Below the pieces are notes generated by a model. It did no database searches. It was not told the origin of the DNA and saw nothing but the letters and a program-made list of their open reading frames with translations. Position numbers and translations under genes: made by a program. A stretch of 64,000 bases of DNA from contig CM032228.1 in NCBI GenBank assembly GCA_019009955.1, forward strand, positions 130,579,001-130,643,000, read 5' to 3'. Shown here piece by piece: positions 34,594-45,230 of the stretch (position 1 is its first letter; every line of letters starts with the position of its first letter). This DNA comes from Riptortus pedestris (Eukaryota; Arthropoda; Insecta; Hemiptera; Alydidae).

Positions 34594-34718
34594 CTGAATG
34601 GACCTCATTTTTGTCATCTCCTGGGTAGGATCGATGGACATTTGAAGAAATTTTTCGAAACTCGCGTCATGAGTACGACCTCAATAGCTGATTTCCCTTA
34701 AGGGAAATCTGCTAAAAA
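33862..34718 (+). mobile_element. Helentron-like element, copy E (best reference copy)
   Basis: Complete short-subfamily copy. The left end is at 33,862-33,866 (agtccgtcacgc); AGCAGATTTCC is at 33,894-33,904 and GAAATCTGC again at about 33,926, so the left end can also fold. The G-run is at 34,089, 'atatctcggttaatattcaa' near 34,252, and (TA)n at about 34,531-34,590. The right end is the perfect 20-bp palindrome GATTTCCCTTAAGGGAAATC at 34,690-34,709, then TGCTAAAA. GGAAATCTGCT at the right is the inverted copy of the inner left motif. It is non-coding. Confidence 0.85.
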
Positions 34719-35714
34719 AATAAAATAAGGACTAAAGATCTCGAAGGTCTATAATGGGATCCCAAATAAAAAAATAAATACTGTCCTACCTCTTCGGAAT
34801 GCTTGTGTAATTTTTCCCCTTTTGGAGGGAGGTTTAAATCGATTAGAGTTCCATTTCCGATTTACTAAAATGATTGCGCCAGTTGTTTAAGCCTAAAATA
34901 ATGTTCTTGAAAAGGTTTCACCATTGTTTTAGAGAAATAAATTATTTAAATGTTGATGAGGAGTAGAGTATAAAGGGTGCTAAGGGGTGAGAATGGTAGT
35001 TTATTAGTAGCCGTCGTGGTGGCCATGCTGAATTAATGTAACCTTGATTAGGGAGGCCTTTCATTTCCTGTTCGGTACTTCCATTTCCTCCAAGTGTGCC
35101 TCTTCCTATCACTCCATTTCCTCTCTTTATAGCTACTTCTTCCCATCTCCCTCCATTCGCCACTCCATTATCTCTGCCCAATCCCTAATCATTAGGAGCT
35201 GCTTCTTCCTCTTCTATCCTCTCGCTCTTTCTCCGAGTGTAGAACAACATGTCATCAAAACTCAGTACTTTATAACTTGTCGCTTCCATATTTTAAACTT
35301 GCATATAATGAATACACCCTAATAAAAAATACAACATCATCGTTACGCTTCGCCTTTTAAAACATTTTCCCCGAAATCTTGCGTGGGCTCTACTAAGACT
35401 ATCTTTTCAGATTTCCTGGATTCTTGATTTATTATTACTACTTATTTTAGACTAAGTCCCGGGATTTTACTGCCTCTAATGTAGACGAATTATATAGTTC
35501 GTACAGTCATATTAGACAAAAATAAGTGTCACCCTCAGAACGAAAGATTAGCTGAAAACTCGTATATAACTTTATTTTGCCTCTCTAAAAGTTTAGTAAT
35601 AAGTCTCATAAAATCTTGTGTTCGCATCCTAAGATATTGAAGGTGAAAGGTCAAAAAAGGTACTATGCTAATATCTTGTTTCCTATGGCTTTAATGTTAT
35701 TTATATTTATAATA
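34719..35714. other. Unassigned; T/C-rich stretch
   Basis: 35,060-35,240 is pyrimidine-rich (ttcctcttcc, cactccatttcc) and gives overlapping frames on both strands without recognisable domains. Short motifs at 35,020-35,070 are shared loosely with about 18,265-18,320. Confidence 0.4.
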
Positions 35715-36597
35715 AACTAGCAGACCCGGCCACGCGTTGCTGTGGCTAAAGTTATTGTTATATTACATTGTAGTATACAATTTAAGAGGAACGATAGGAG
35801 AACATCAGTCACGGGGTCCACCATGCTTTTTACATAGATGGTATTTGTAAAAAAATATGGTGACCTCCATGACAGATTTTCTACGACTACAACTCTTTAG
35901 TACAATGAAATTATTTACGAACCAAGACGGAAATGTTGAAGTTGGTACACAAATTCAAGGGATTAGGATTTGAAGGGGAAGGACGTTGAACACGATTGAT
36001 TAAAATTTTCTTACAGTTTATATTAAGCAGAAATCAATACAAAAGAATTAATTTTTAAATTTTTTATTTCCATTTAATTTTGTAACGAATGAGCATATTA
36101 CAAAGTTGTTAATGAATAACATATGACATGCACATCTGTTAGAATATTTTGGAGTTAACAGATAATTATTATTATTTATTAACGTCCACTTTTTGCAACT
36201 TAGGCTAATCGGGACGGGTTATCTACACGTTACCACCCTATTCTAGCCAGGGTGGGATTTTAGGACATTATTTAATGAATTTCGTCACTAAATAATTTCC
36301 TTTGCCCAGGCAAGAATCGAACTCGCCACTCTAGGTTTACCATGTGAGATAAAGGTCAACGCTTTAACTCGCATGGCTAACCTGAGCCCCACAGATAATT
36401 GGGACTGTCAATTAATTATAGACAAATAATTTGCAATAAAATAAAATTGCGACTATAATTAAAGATCTAAGCTATCCTATCTCTCAAGTTGGACCAGACT
36501 GCTCACGGTGTGCCAATTTAATTTAAAATCGGTTAAGTAGTTTAGGAGTCCATCGCGGACAAACATCGTGACAGGAGATTTATATATATTAAGATAT
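35715..36597 (+). repeat. Element with 'ctagcagacccggccacg' head, hit by a SINE
   Basis: The left end 'actagcagacccggccacgc' then 'gttgctgtggc' and the right end 'aaaatcggttaagtagttta', then 'ggagtccatcgcggac' and 'tatatatattaag' (about 36,520-36,597) have the same architecture as the 23.8-26.4 kb elements (ctag + acccggc head; 'tcggtt...' tail followed by TA), but without 297-bp monomers. A SINE with a 10-bp target duplication sits inside. The class is not assigned. Confidence 0.55.
36158..36400 (-). repeat. tRNA-derived SINE with perfect 10-bp target duplication
   Basis: acagataatt occurs at 36,158-36,167 and 36,391-36,400, bracketing a full SINE in minus orientation (36,168-36,390). On the + strand it opens with an (att)n tail and 'aacgtccactttttgcaact', and closes 'gcatggctaacctgagcccc'. 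The B-box complement 'agaatcgaactcgcc' is at about 36,311. The duplication defines both true ends of the family: the head starts GGGGCTC and the tail is an (AAT)n-type repeat. Confidence 0.9.
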
Positions 36598-36654
36598 TGT
36601 AGAGAATAAAAATTTCTATAAATTTTGTTTAAAACGTTTTTTTATACAACAAAC

Positions 36655-36885
36655 CATTTCTTTGATAAGAGGATGTTGAACGCCGCGGTTTTCAGGGAAG
36701 TGCTGACATCGTCACATCATCTCCTTATGCTACTACCTCAGTGTTGTGAAACCGTTGACTTACCACCTGTGCGGTGTATGCCGTGAATAAGGAAGGTGAG
36801 AGGGGGGAGCCCTGAGGTACTCCCACTAGGAAAGGATATCTTGAGGATAGGGAGTCGCCGACCCTTAATTGGAAGAGATCATTAT
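36655..36885 (-). pseudogene. LINE reverse transcriptase fragment (GVPQGSPLSP)
   Basis: On the minus strand from about 36,880: NNDLFQLRVGDSLSSRYPFL, then VGVPQGSPLSPSLFTAYTAQ, then after a stop GDDVTMS where the YADD motif belongs. VPQGSPLSP..F is the conserved motif of Jockey/I-type LINE reverse transcriptases, and the motif C Tyr-Ala is lost. Only about 75 codons remain. An A-run from a neighbouring insertion lies directly upstream (T-run 36,887-36,913 on +). Confidence 0.7.
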
Positions 36886-37600
36886 TTTTTTTTTTTTATT
36901 TTTTTTTTTTTTATCTGAGTCCAGGTTATCTCAGGAAAAGTGAGATGAGTGTTAGAGCGTAAGGTATTGTGGGTTGACCTGGCATCTGGCGGTATCAGGT
37001 GGGAATTGTAAAGCGGGGATAGTAGAAAACTAAAGAAGGAGATAGGATAGTAGGAGAGTAGGTAAGAAGAAAGATTCCCATTACAGGGGAGCGATACCGT
37101 GAGAAGGCTTCGTGTTTTATAAATGATAAGTATGAGAAGGGGGGGGGGGATGTGCGCCACTTTAGCCTAACCTAATCTAACCTACAAATAACCTAATACT
37201 AAACTATATACATACTAAACTAAACTAAACTTATTCTAATACCTAAGGTGCTACTGCGAGTGGTTGTGAGGATTCAGTGGTGGTTTACAGATCTTATGGA
37301 CGTCTCTACCAAGGCATCCTTGCCAAGTGCGATGATATCGACCAAGGGGTCATCTATATCAGCCCTTTGCCAATTCACCCGATGCTGTGGTGTATGTAGT
37401 ATGTTGAGAGGTCTTTAGTCGCGTCCAAGCATGACTCATATAATCATAAGATTCGCGACACTAGCGCCCTCTGGTGGCCGAACTATTGAACTAATGTTCT
37501 CTCTCGTTGGGGATCTAACCTACATCTATTTTTACCTACAGCTAACTGACAGTAGTGGTAGAATTTAGTTACATAGATGAGTATCAGCCTTAGAACCAAA
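36886..37600 (-). mobile_element. Probable 3' part of a poly(A)-tailed retroelement
   Basis: Read on the minus strand, GC-richer sequence from about 37,600 to 36,914 ends in an A-rich tail (36,886-36,913, A14-T-A14-like). This abuts and interrupts a LINE RT fragment, so it looks like a LINE-mobilised insertion. A G-run at 37,141-37,149 and pyrimidine-rich sequence precede the tail. I found no domain in it, and the left limit is uncertain. Confidence 0.35.
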
Positions 37601-37689
37601 ATATTGTATGTAAAGAAATAATTTTATTTTTAGAAGAATTTCTTTATTTTATTTCTGTCCCTTCTAATCCTCTCCAACAAAGGTAATTT

Positions 37690-37999
37690 TTACGTTATGC
37701 GAGATATGTACATATATATATATATATATATACTTAGGCACGAACGTACTATCCAAAATAGGATCATAACTTCCTATACTTTGCACGTGGGAGTAAAATT
37801 CTATACAGCATCGAGATTTTCAATCCGTAGACGAGTAAGTCGACGATTTAAGGGTTTTTAAAATTTACCCCATCTCTAATTCAGATTTAAGGTATTAATG
37901 ATCAAATAAAAATGGTCGCTGGCACGAAGTTATTAGCAGACAAATTTCAGTCTAGAGTGGAACCTCAAATGCCCATTTCCTTGAAGGAAATCTGCTAAA
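37690..37999 (+). mobile_element. Highly diverged Helentron-like right half
   Basis: (TA)n at about 37,703-37,731, then diverged core, then 'gaacctcaaatgcccatttc' and 'cttgaaggaaatctgctaaa' at 37,969-37,999, which retains the right-end palindrome in weakened form (catttccttgaaggaaatc). The interior matches the family only loosely, so it is an older subfamily. Confidence 0.5.
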
Positions 38000-38220
38000 T
38001 ACGAGTATGTGGAGATATAATATTTGGGCCGGTCACATCTGGTGATTGGAGTGCAAAGTTAATAAGGGGCTTGAGTGCGTGTTAGCCCCCTGAGATACAT
38101 GGTGTAATTTCGATTCCCGTGAACATTGACGTCAACGAGCACACATAACAGTAAACATGTGATTAGGTACTCCATATGATTACCAAAGTACTTACTACTA
38201 CGGTTTAATTGGGCCGGGTT

Positions 38221-38230
38221 ATATATATAT

Positions 38231-38326
<96 letters not shown>

Positions 38327-38448
38327 AACGGACCTCATTTTCGACATCTCCTAGGTAGGATCGATGGACATTTGAATAAAAAATTCAAAAATTCCGCCAT
38401 GAGTACAACCTCAATAGCTGATTTCCCTTAAGGGGAATCTACTAAAAT
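38221..38448 (+). mobile_element. Helentron-like right end with (TA)n(GA)n
   Basis: A TA tract (about 38,221-38,272) runs directly into a (GA)n tract (38,273-38,320). The family right end follows: 'gttttgaacggacctcattt', 'aggtaggatcgatggacatt', and the palindrome 'gatttcccttaaggggaatc' then 'tactaaaa'. The left half is absent. It abuts a LINE fragment. Confidence 0.7.
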
Positions 38449-38452
38449 GAAG

Positions 38453-39304
38453 CCTGGTGGCAACTTCACTGTTCACTTCCAATGGATTAAAGGACGTTCT
38501 GGGATTTTGGGGAACGAAATAACAGATAACGCAGAGAAATCTTCTCCTAAGAATCCTGAAATTCCAGAATGTTACTCAAAAATCATAAACAACCCTTACA
38601 GAACTTTTTAAAATCTGACGCAACACTGGACAACACTAATAGGGCACGCTTTAAAAAGATTCATACCATACTTTAAAATACACTTTGATACACGTAATAC
38701 AATTACAGTCTTTTACACAACCCAAATGTTTGCAAGGCATGGGGAAGTCAAGTCAAGTTTATAATGGTTCAAACTAATAGACCGACCATTGTGCCCATGT
38801 AATTCCACTTCAGAACTGACCTACCAACAATTAATTAAAGCGTATAGATTGTTACTAACGAACAAAGTGGACGAACAACGGGAATGTATTGAATATGATC
38901 AACCAGTAACTGACTTTGAGGAAAGAATCCTATTTGGTAAACGCAACAAGGTACTACACAAATTTTCTGATTTATTAACGTGAGAAACTAAACTTCTAAT
39001 AATGGCTAAATTTTAACAAATAGAATTGTACAATTTTAACTTATATCATTTGAAGGCATAATGAATTATTTATTTTATATTTTTATTAATTATTTTCATT
39101 CTATATTTCAAAAACTTCTGATTTCACTATACCTAATTTCCTTCTTTTATTATTATTTAAAAATGAAAAAATTGAATTAAATTATATATTGTAATAATGT
39201 GTTGTATATAAATTTAATACATGTGATTTACTAAGCTGTACGGGACATGTAGCTAATAAACTCCCTCTTTGAAGGGTAACTTCAAAGAGAAAATAAATAA
39301 ATAT
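38453..39304 (+). pseudogene. LINE 3' end: RNase H tail, zinc motif and 3' UTR with stem-loop
   Basis: The frame from about 38,478 reads VHFQWIKGRSGILGNEITDN, matching the RNase H closing motif W..GH.GI.GNE.AD with the H replaced. After a stop come MFARHGEVKS and DRPLCPCNSTSELTYQQL (a degraded C..C....H), then VTDFEERILFGKRNKV, ending at a TGA near 38,983. The 3' UTR ends in a perfect 10-bp stem with a 5-nt loop (CTCTTTGAAG / CTTCAAAGAG, 39,265-39,289), followed by aaaataaataaata. A terminal stem-loop plus short-repeat tail is the usual recognition site of a LINE reverse transcriptase. The copy is truncated and non-functional. Confidence 0.75.
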
Positions 39305-40189
39305 AGGTTGGATTTAACTTCAACGTCAAAACGCATATTCATCAATATCTTCAATATTAAAATAGATTTATCCAGAAAATATAAAGATAAAATTGGGTTT
39401 AGAATAACGATTATGGTTCTAAAACGTAGTTGATATTTATTAATTACGAAGTTTTGTCTTCCGACGTCCTGGCGCCTAATAGAATTTATTCATGTTTCAT
39501 GAAAATGCTTATAATTGAAAAATATTTTTTGATAAGAATTAAGGGAATGAGTATCGTAAAAATGCTCTGTTATTTACTTTACTGCCAGGAGTGGGTGTTT
39601 ACTATGACGAAGAAACAAGTATCTTCAATATCTTCGTTAATATTCATTCTATCGGGAAAATGTAAAGAGAGCGTGTTTCTAATACATTTTACAGTTGTGA
39701 AATGAAGGGGTTGTTTAATTTATTTATCTAAATTTGTTATTACTTCATTAACCCTGAAACGCATACATCCTCTGTTTTGGAGCCATTATGGATCAAAAAC
39801 AAGGACATATTTATTAAAGTAGGTACTTAATTGTCTGGTACTGAGAATGAGTGTGCAAAGGGGGGGGGGGGTACTGATAGATCCCCGGAGAAAATATCAC
39901 AATGTACGGACAATTTGTTTTGTGATCGCAAAACAATCTGCATAGAATAGGACCGTAGTCTCTTTGACTTTCTAATCTAATACGAAAAATCACAGTGCCA
40001 AAATGTACTGTTTGTATATTAGGGCAGAATAAAATATTCGCATACCTCAAGAGAAACACGAAATACTAAATAAACGGTACTCCTTACAAGTATTTCTACA
40101 ATAGAATTAATTTTAAATGATTTGGGTTGACATACGTATTGGTCGAAAGTAGATTTCATTGGGAGTTATGGCTATAGCCACTAAAGTAT
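39305..40189. other. No supported gene
   Basis: Frames at 39,430-39,705 (+) and 39,814-40,059 (-) have no recognisable domain. A G-run lies at 39,860-39,870. Confidence 0.45.
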
Positions 40190-40352
40190 TAAGCGACGTC
40201 TTAATACATTTTCTAGGTTATTTGGTAAACCTTGAGTCGTGGGTTTAATTTCTACGTGTACAATAGAAATTTATTTACTGAGGAACTCCCTACATTAAGA
40301 CCTTACCCAAACCCCGGCTAGAAATGGTCGGTAATTAACGTTAACGTTATTT
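40190..40352 (+). repeat. Degenerate tRNA-derived SINE
   Basis: 'tttggtaaaccttgagtcgt' then 'gggtttaatttctacgtgta' parallels the B-box region of the 42.5-kb copy, followed by 'aatttatttactgaggaact' and 'ccccggctagaaatggtcgg'. The tail is lost after about 40,350. Confidence 0.5.
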
Positions 40353-40653
40353 CATGCATACTATCAGTACATTATTTTATTATATAGTTTGTGATTGTTT
40401 CTTTGTTTAATAACTCTCTTTAAAGTATGTTTATTTATTCCTCATTTTTAAGTTGAATTCAATTTTTTTTTATACGAATACGTATCAACTTCCTTTGAGC
40501 TATTTACTTTCATCTGCTAGTTTCTTAGAACAAATCTGAAATTTTTTTGGTACTTTGAAACAATAAATAACACAGTGTGTTATTTTTAAATGAAAAAAAA
40601 AACAGACAACTATACTTCGGATTTATAATACAGATAATAGTAATTTTCAAAAT

Positions 40654-40772
40654 CTAGGCAAAGGTTTATGTATTTATTAATGTCCACTTTTTGCGACTAA
40701 GGCTAATTAGGACGGGTTATCTACAGGTTACCACCCTTTTCTAGCCACGACGGGACTAAGGACTAGGCAAAG
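40654..40772 (-). repeat. 5'-truncated SINE with 10-bp target duplication
   Basis: ctaggcaaag occurs at 40,654-40,663 and 40,763-40,772. Between them is only the 3' part of the SINE in minus orientation ('tatttattaatgtccacttt', 'ggacgggttatctacaggtt', 'ctagccacgacgggac'). A perfect duplication around a truncated copy shows the truncation happened during reverse transcription, as with LINE-driven retroposition. Confidence 0.85.
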
Positions 40773-40897
40773 ATGATGATTCTTAAATTACGTTCTACGG
40801 AAAAAAAGGAAACATTTTTTAAAAAGTTCTTTGCTCTTTTTTTGTTATTACAATCTTTTTTGTTATTTAATCAAACCAAATTTAATTTATTCAAATA

Positions 40898-41227
40898 TCA
40901 GAAAACCTCTCTAACATCAAAGAACCCCCGAGCAACATAGAGACTAATATAAGCTCTTTTTAATTGAATTACTTGACCCTTACATGCAAAATATACATGG
41001 ACGCCGTTATAAAAGCCATTATGGAAACAGTAGCAGTGTTCTTGAGAGGTGCCTGCTTTGACAGAATTTCCAGGAGGGTTTGCTAATAAATTTATTAAAT
41101 GATCAAGAGGCCCAAGGCAACTTACGATTTGTGAATCGCAGCTTAATGCCAAGTAAAACTCCCTTTGTCTCTTTTTCTGCGTGGTTGAGCCCCGAAGAAG
41201 ATATTCCAAGCCTTTAGAGATACTCAT
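40898..41227 (-). CDS. Unrecognised 109-codon open frame
   Basis: An ATG-started frame with normal amino-acid composition: GLEYLLRGSTTQKKRQREF, YLALSCDSQIVSCLGPLDHL, then HCYCFHNGFYNGVHVYFACK. It has six Cys (in CDS, SCL, HCYC and FACK) and a basic patch near residue 20, with no obvious signal peptide. I know no family with this pattern. It does not overlap any repeat that I recognised, and no clear acceptor or poly(A) signal frames it. It may be chance, an exon, or part of an unfamiliar element. Confidence 0.2.
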   Translation of the reverse strand: MSISKGLEYLLRGSTTQKKRQREFYLALSCDSQIVSCLGPLDHLINLLANPPGNSVKAGTSQEHCYCFHNGFYNGVHVYFACKGQVIQLKRAYISLYVARGFFDVREVF

Positions 41228-42540
41228 AGAAAGAGTTACATAAGGAGAAATAGGAAAAAAGATATATCGTGAGCTAGTTGAGTGGCAGGCTCGGGGTCAT
41301 TTTGAAATAATAGTTCACATCACGTTGTCTAAGTTACTCATGGTGTTCTGAAGAAAAATAGTTCAAGTGTCTGGTCAAGTCGATGACTTGAGGGGTCTCA
41401 GGATCCAAAAGTAAAGTATAAACTGCTTGCTAATATTTTTTAACTTACGATTATTTATTATATTAATTATTTCGTATTTAGCCTAATTTGTATATGTAGT
41501 AATTGAGTACTCGATAAGCAATGTGTATGATTATGTGTCCGTAATGATTATGGTGGCTACACAAGGGTGGCTTGTTCTATCATGAATCCATTATGATACT
41601 GAAGATCCACCTAACATTTCATAACAGAGGGTGATGGAAGAGAAATGATAGTGGTAGATAAGCAGCATGAGTACCAGTTCCAGAGCTGTTAGCAAAATAT
41701 TTACATAGGTCCCAGATACCTTTAGAAGTTGTGGGAGTAAAAATGAAACAGATTTAAACTGCGAAGTAGAGGATCGCCGTAAACAGGGGCAAGCTATTGT
41801 TTATAGGAAGTATAGATCATGACGAAATGGGGAATATTCCCGAGGGAGTGGTGCTATTATCCTAAAGTATAAGGACTGGAGATTGTCCCTAATCCTTGGG
41901 AAGCCGGACCCTATCGACCCGCTGAATACATTAAAGTGTCCATAAAGATAGAATCTTTATTCGTTTGGTCACCGTCCTCTCCAAAGTTCACCCTATGACG
42001 GTCCGAACCTACAAAAGCCATTTCATACAACGACGATTCCCTTCAATAAAAGGCTTAACTTCCAGGCTTTCCACACTTTCCTTCTTTTCTTTTTAATAAA
42101 ACGGCCAATTTGCTACAAAAGTATAGTCAAATTTAACTTTACGGGTAATAAACTGTAATAATACAGTATTCAAGCTTTCACCACCATCATAACTGAGATA
42201 AAAGGCATCTGCATAAAAAAGAACTTCATTATTTCTATAATAAAGCATCTATAAAGACCATTAATTTTAATACTTAGGAAGAAGTCTGTTATTTTGGAGT
42301 TCGAAAAAAATGTATGTACCAGCAATTATATTTTGTAACTTTGTCAACAATATCGGTTGTATATTGCTTTCTAATCTAATCTATCTAAGGTGTACAACAA
42401 TGAACAATGTCTTAGAATTTTTTCATATTCCGTACTCCCTTCACTCATCCACCCGGCCTGATTAAGGTCAGTCTAGCAGCGAATAAATAAATAATATATA
42501 TATATATATATACAAAGCATTATATTATAATATTGCTAAG
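41228..42540. other. No supported gene
   Basis: Unassigned sequence; a short (TA)n run at about 42,493-42,512 precedes the next SINE. Confidence 0.45.
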
Positions 42541-42791
42541 GGGGCTGAGGTTGGCCATGTGAGTTAAGGCATTGGTCTTAAAGAAATTGATTCCCATAAT
42601 AATAAACTCTTCATAATAAACTTGGTAAACCTAGAGTCATGGATTCGATTTCCACGAGGGAAATAGGAATTTATTTACTTACGGACTCACTAAATAAAAG
42701 CCTTTGTCACGCCCTGAATAAAAAGAGCATGGTAACCTGTATTATGACCCGTCCCGATTAGCCATAGTAGTGTAAAAGTGAACGTTAATAA
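42541..42791 (+). repeat. tRNA-derived SINE with an insert in the tRNA head
   Basis: Head 'ggggctgaggttggccatgt' then 'gagttaaggc', tail 'gtgtaaaagtgaacgttaat'. Between the A box and the B box ('catggattcgatttccacg', about 42,638) there are about 35-40 extra bases (around 42,585-42,625), making the copy about 250 bp rather than about 215 bp. Confidence 0.8.
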
Positions 42792-43019
42792 ACTACAGCA
42801 ACAAAACTAAGTAATTAAGCTTCAATTGCTCAATGGATATACTCATGACGCGAAATCATTTTCTACTGAATGTTCATCGATTGAGATGCCGAAAATGTTG
42901 TCCTTCGAAATTATAAAAATATATTCACTTGTCTGTTACCGCTACAGCATTCGCAATTTTTGTTTGATGATCGGTACTATACTCGATAGATGTAAAACTA
43001 AAGCTAAAAACTGAAGCGT

Positions 43020-45230
43020 TTTATGTAAAACTAAACTGGGGTGGGGATATGACGGCGCCATGCCCCAGTCTCACACGGCAATTAGACGCTGACCCTCCAA
43101 GTTGGGGTACACCTACATTTACACTCAACCAGTACTCTATATACAGTACACTACACACACCCTCCTTCCACATAATGGTCACTTACAGTAAACACCCTAG
43201 CGTCACTTTTCTCGGGGATGGGGCCCAGGTTAGGAGGCTCTCAGGTAGCAGCTGCTACAACTTGACTCGGAAAAGTGGACTGATGACCCACAACTCCTAT
43301 ACCATCATATAGCAAACACTCCTCAAATATTAGCAGGATTGATCGACAGGGGAAAAAAAACACAACGGGATGTTTCAATAGCTTCATGGAAGTTATTGTC
43401 ATTGGACCGATCCTGAGCACTAATGTTACTTCTAGATAACCTGACTAGTTATAAACAAGACATTGCTGTCTTTCAATAAGCCATAGGTGGACAGGACCAG
43501 GTGGTTTTAAAAAAGGTAAATCTATAATATATTACAGTAAGCTGGAACGAAAGGCTGTACATATTAGGGACTGGTCCATGACAGGCAAAAGATTCTCGAG
43601 CTAGTTGATAGGTCTTATGTGCTACAAGAATTGAAGGAAATTCGCGCAACTAATCCATTATTTGCTCTCATGCACTTACAGAGGTCTCAGGTGAAGAAAA
43701 CTAAGATACATTCTACAAGACACTTAAAAAGTGCTTCAACAAATCTTCTAAGTATGACAATGTCAAGGGAGACTATAATGTTCAGATTAGGAGGGACCAT
43801 TAGGAGGGATTGGAAGCCAAGGCCTGCACGAATCACCAAATGATAATGGCAAAAGACTGCTGTATTCAATTAAGATGTATCTAAAGGCCACACAGTGGGA
43901 TATACTTGTTTTCACCACAAAGGAGCTCATAATGGTACTTGGCGCAAGTAGTGAGCCAGTATGGACGTTACTACATCGCAAATTAGTCATTTCCTTAACA
44001 CAACTAGGCACAGGTCCTCTCTGCTTGCTGTACAGTAGTATGGTGGAGGTGCTTATATCGACTCGAATCACAATTTTGTTGTAGCAAAGATTAGAAGGAA
44101 GGTGCCCATGGTAAATTACAAGTTTAAGTTGTTATAATGTTCTAAAGCTAAAAAAAAAATCCTGATAAATGTGCCAAGTTCAGCGAAACCCTAGAATCCA
44201 AGATACGAAGAATTGATTATGGAGTGGGCATCGATTCTATATGGCATTGCTGTAAGGAAGCCTTCATTGAATCAGCTGGTGCTAGGCCACAAAAGCCAGG
44301 CGTAAGCCATGGTTTGACTAAGAATATAAAGCCCAAAATGAAAGGAAAATGACGACTATCGAAGAATTCTATCACGTAAGCATAGAAGGGCAACTAATCA
44401 GGGGTATAAGCGCCTTTGAAAAGAAGAGACATCTCAGCCGGAGAGAAAACCGGAAGTGTGGGAAATAAAAACGCTGGCGGATCTAGAAACGGCTTTTAAG
44501 GACAACAGTTGTCGGTTTTTCCAGATTGTTATTGAGGGAACGAAGCCCTTCAAGTACCAAACACAGGCCTGGAAGGCTTAGGGCGGGTACAAAGCTGTAG
44601 TCAATATGCAGATACCTCCAAAAATGGGCAGTTGCATACGCATAACAATGGAGGTTAACCTGTACAACGTCAAGTGTTGAGATCTCTCAAGAAGCATCAA
44701 CCCTGCTGTGAGGAAATAAAGTATCCAGACCTCAGGGACTCTCCTAAATAGACTTGCTCAGGTGCTTGGGTATTCAGATGATTTGGACATTGCGGAAACG
44801 ACACTTGAGACAGTCAGAAAGGTTTTTCAAGCTTTGGAAACAGCAGCATCACGAATGGGACTCTTCATAAATACAAAAATGATGTACATGGTTGTGCCAA
44901 GAAGGTTTTATATAGCTTGGCTCTTGCAGTATACAAGTGGTGCGAGAATTTGTTAAAATTGTCTAATTTGGATCATATTACTTCGGACTATTACCATCGC
45001 AACAATTAGATGCATCAACAGGTAGGAAAGTGGTGCGAAAATTTGTTTACTCAGGCTAGCAAGTGAATACTCGGAATAACATTGAGGAAGAATTAGACTG
45101 ACGGATTCTGGTTGCTAACCGGTGTTCTTTCGCTCTTCTGGTCTAACAACTTGTCGATGTCCACAAAGGTCAGAATATATAAATCATTGATTCGTCCACT
45201 CTGGATCAACTTGTGGTGAGATGAGTTCAG
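43020..45230 (+). pseudogene. LINE fossil with endonuclease, RT motif and thumb remnants
   Basis: Frame-hopping translation gives, in order: DNGKRLLYSIKMYLKATQW and VFTTKELIMV near 43,845-43,935, and YIDSNHNFVVAKIRRKV near 44,055-44,105. These match the apurinic-type endonuclease end (..DNG..L.., T.F, SDH...). At 44,760-44,890 comes the RT motif LGYSDDLDIAE, then ALETAASRMGLFINTK. Near 45,020-45,200 come FVYSG.QVNTRNNIEEEL, ANRCSFAL and VRIYKSLIRP. This is the standard order for endonuclease-RT LINEs of the RTE or related type. At least six stops or frameshifts are seen. The 43,020-43,320 start is GC-richer and is less surely part of it. Confidence 0.75.

Noticed and set aside
36882..37160. 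92-codon minus-strand frame ending in Lys-rich residues
   Set aside because: The Lys run is the translated A-tail of a retroelement insertion; the rest has no motif.
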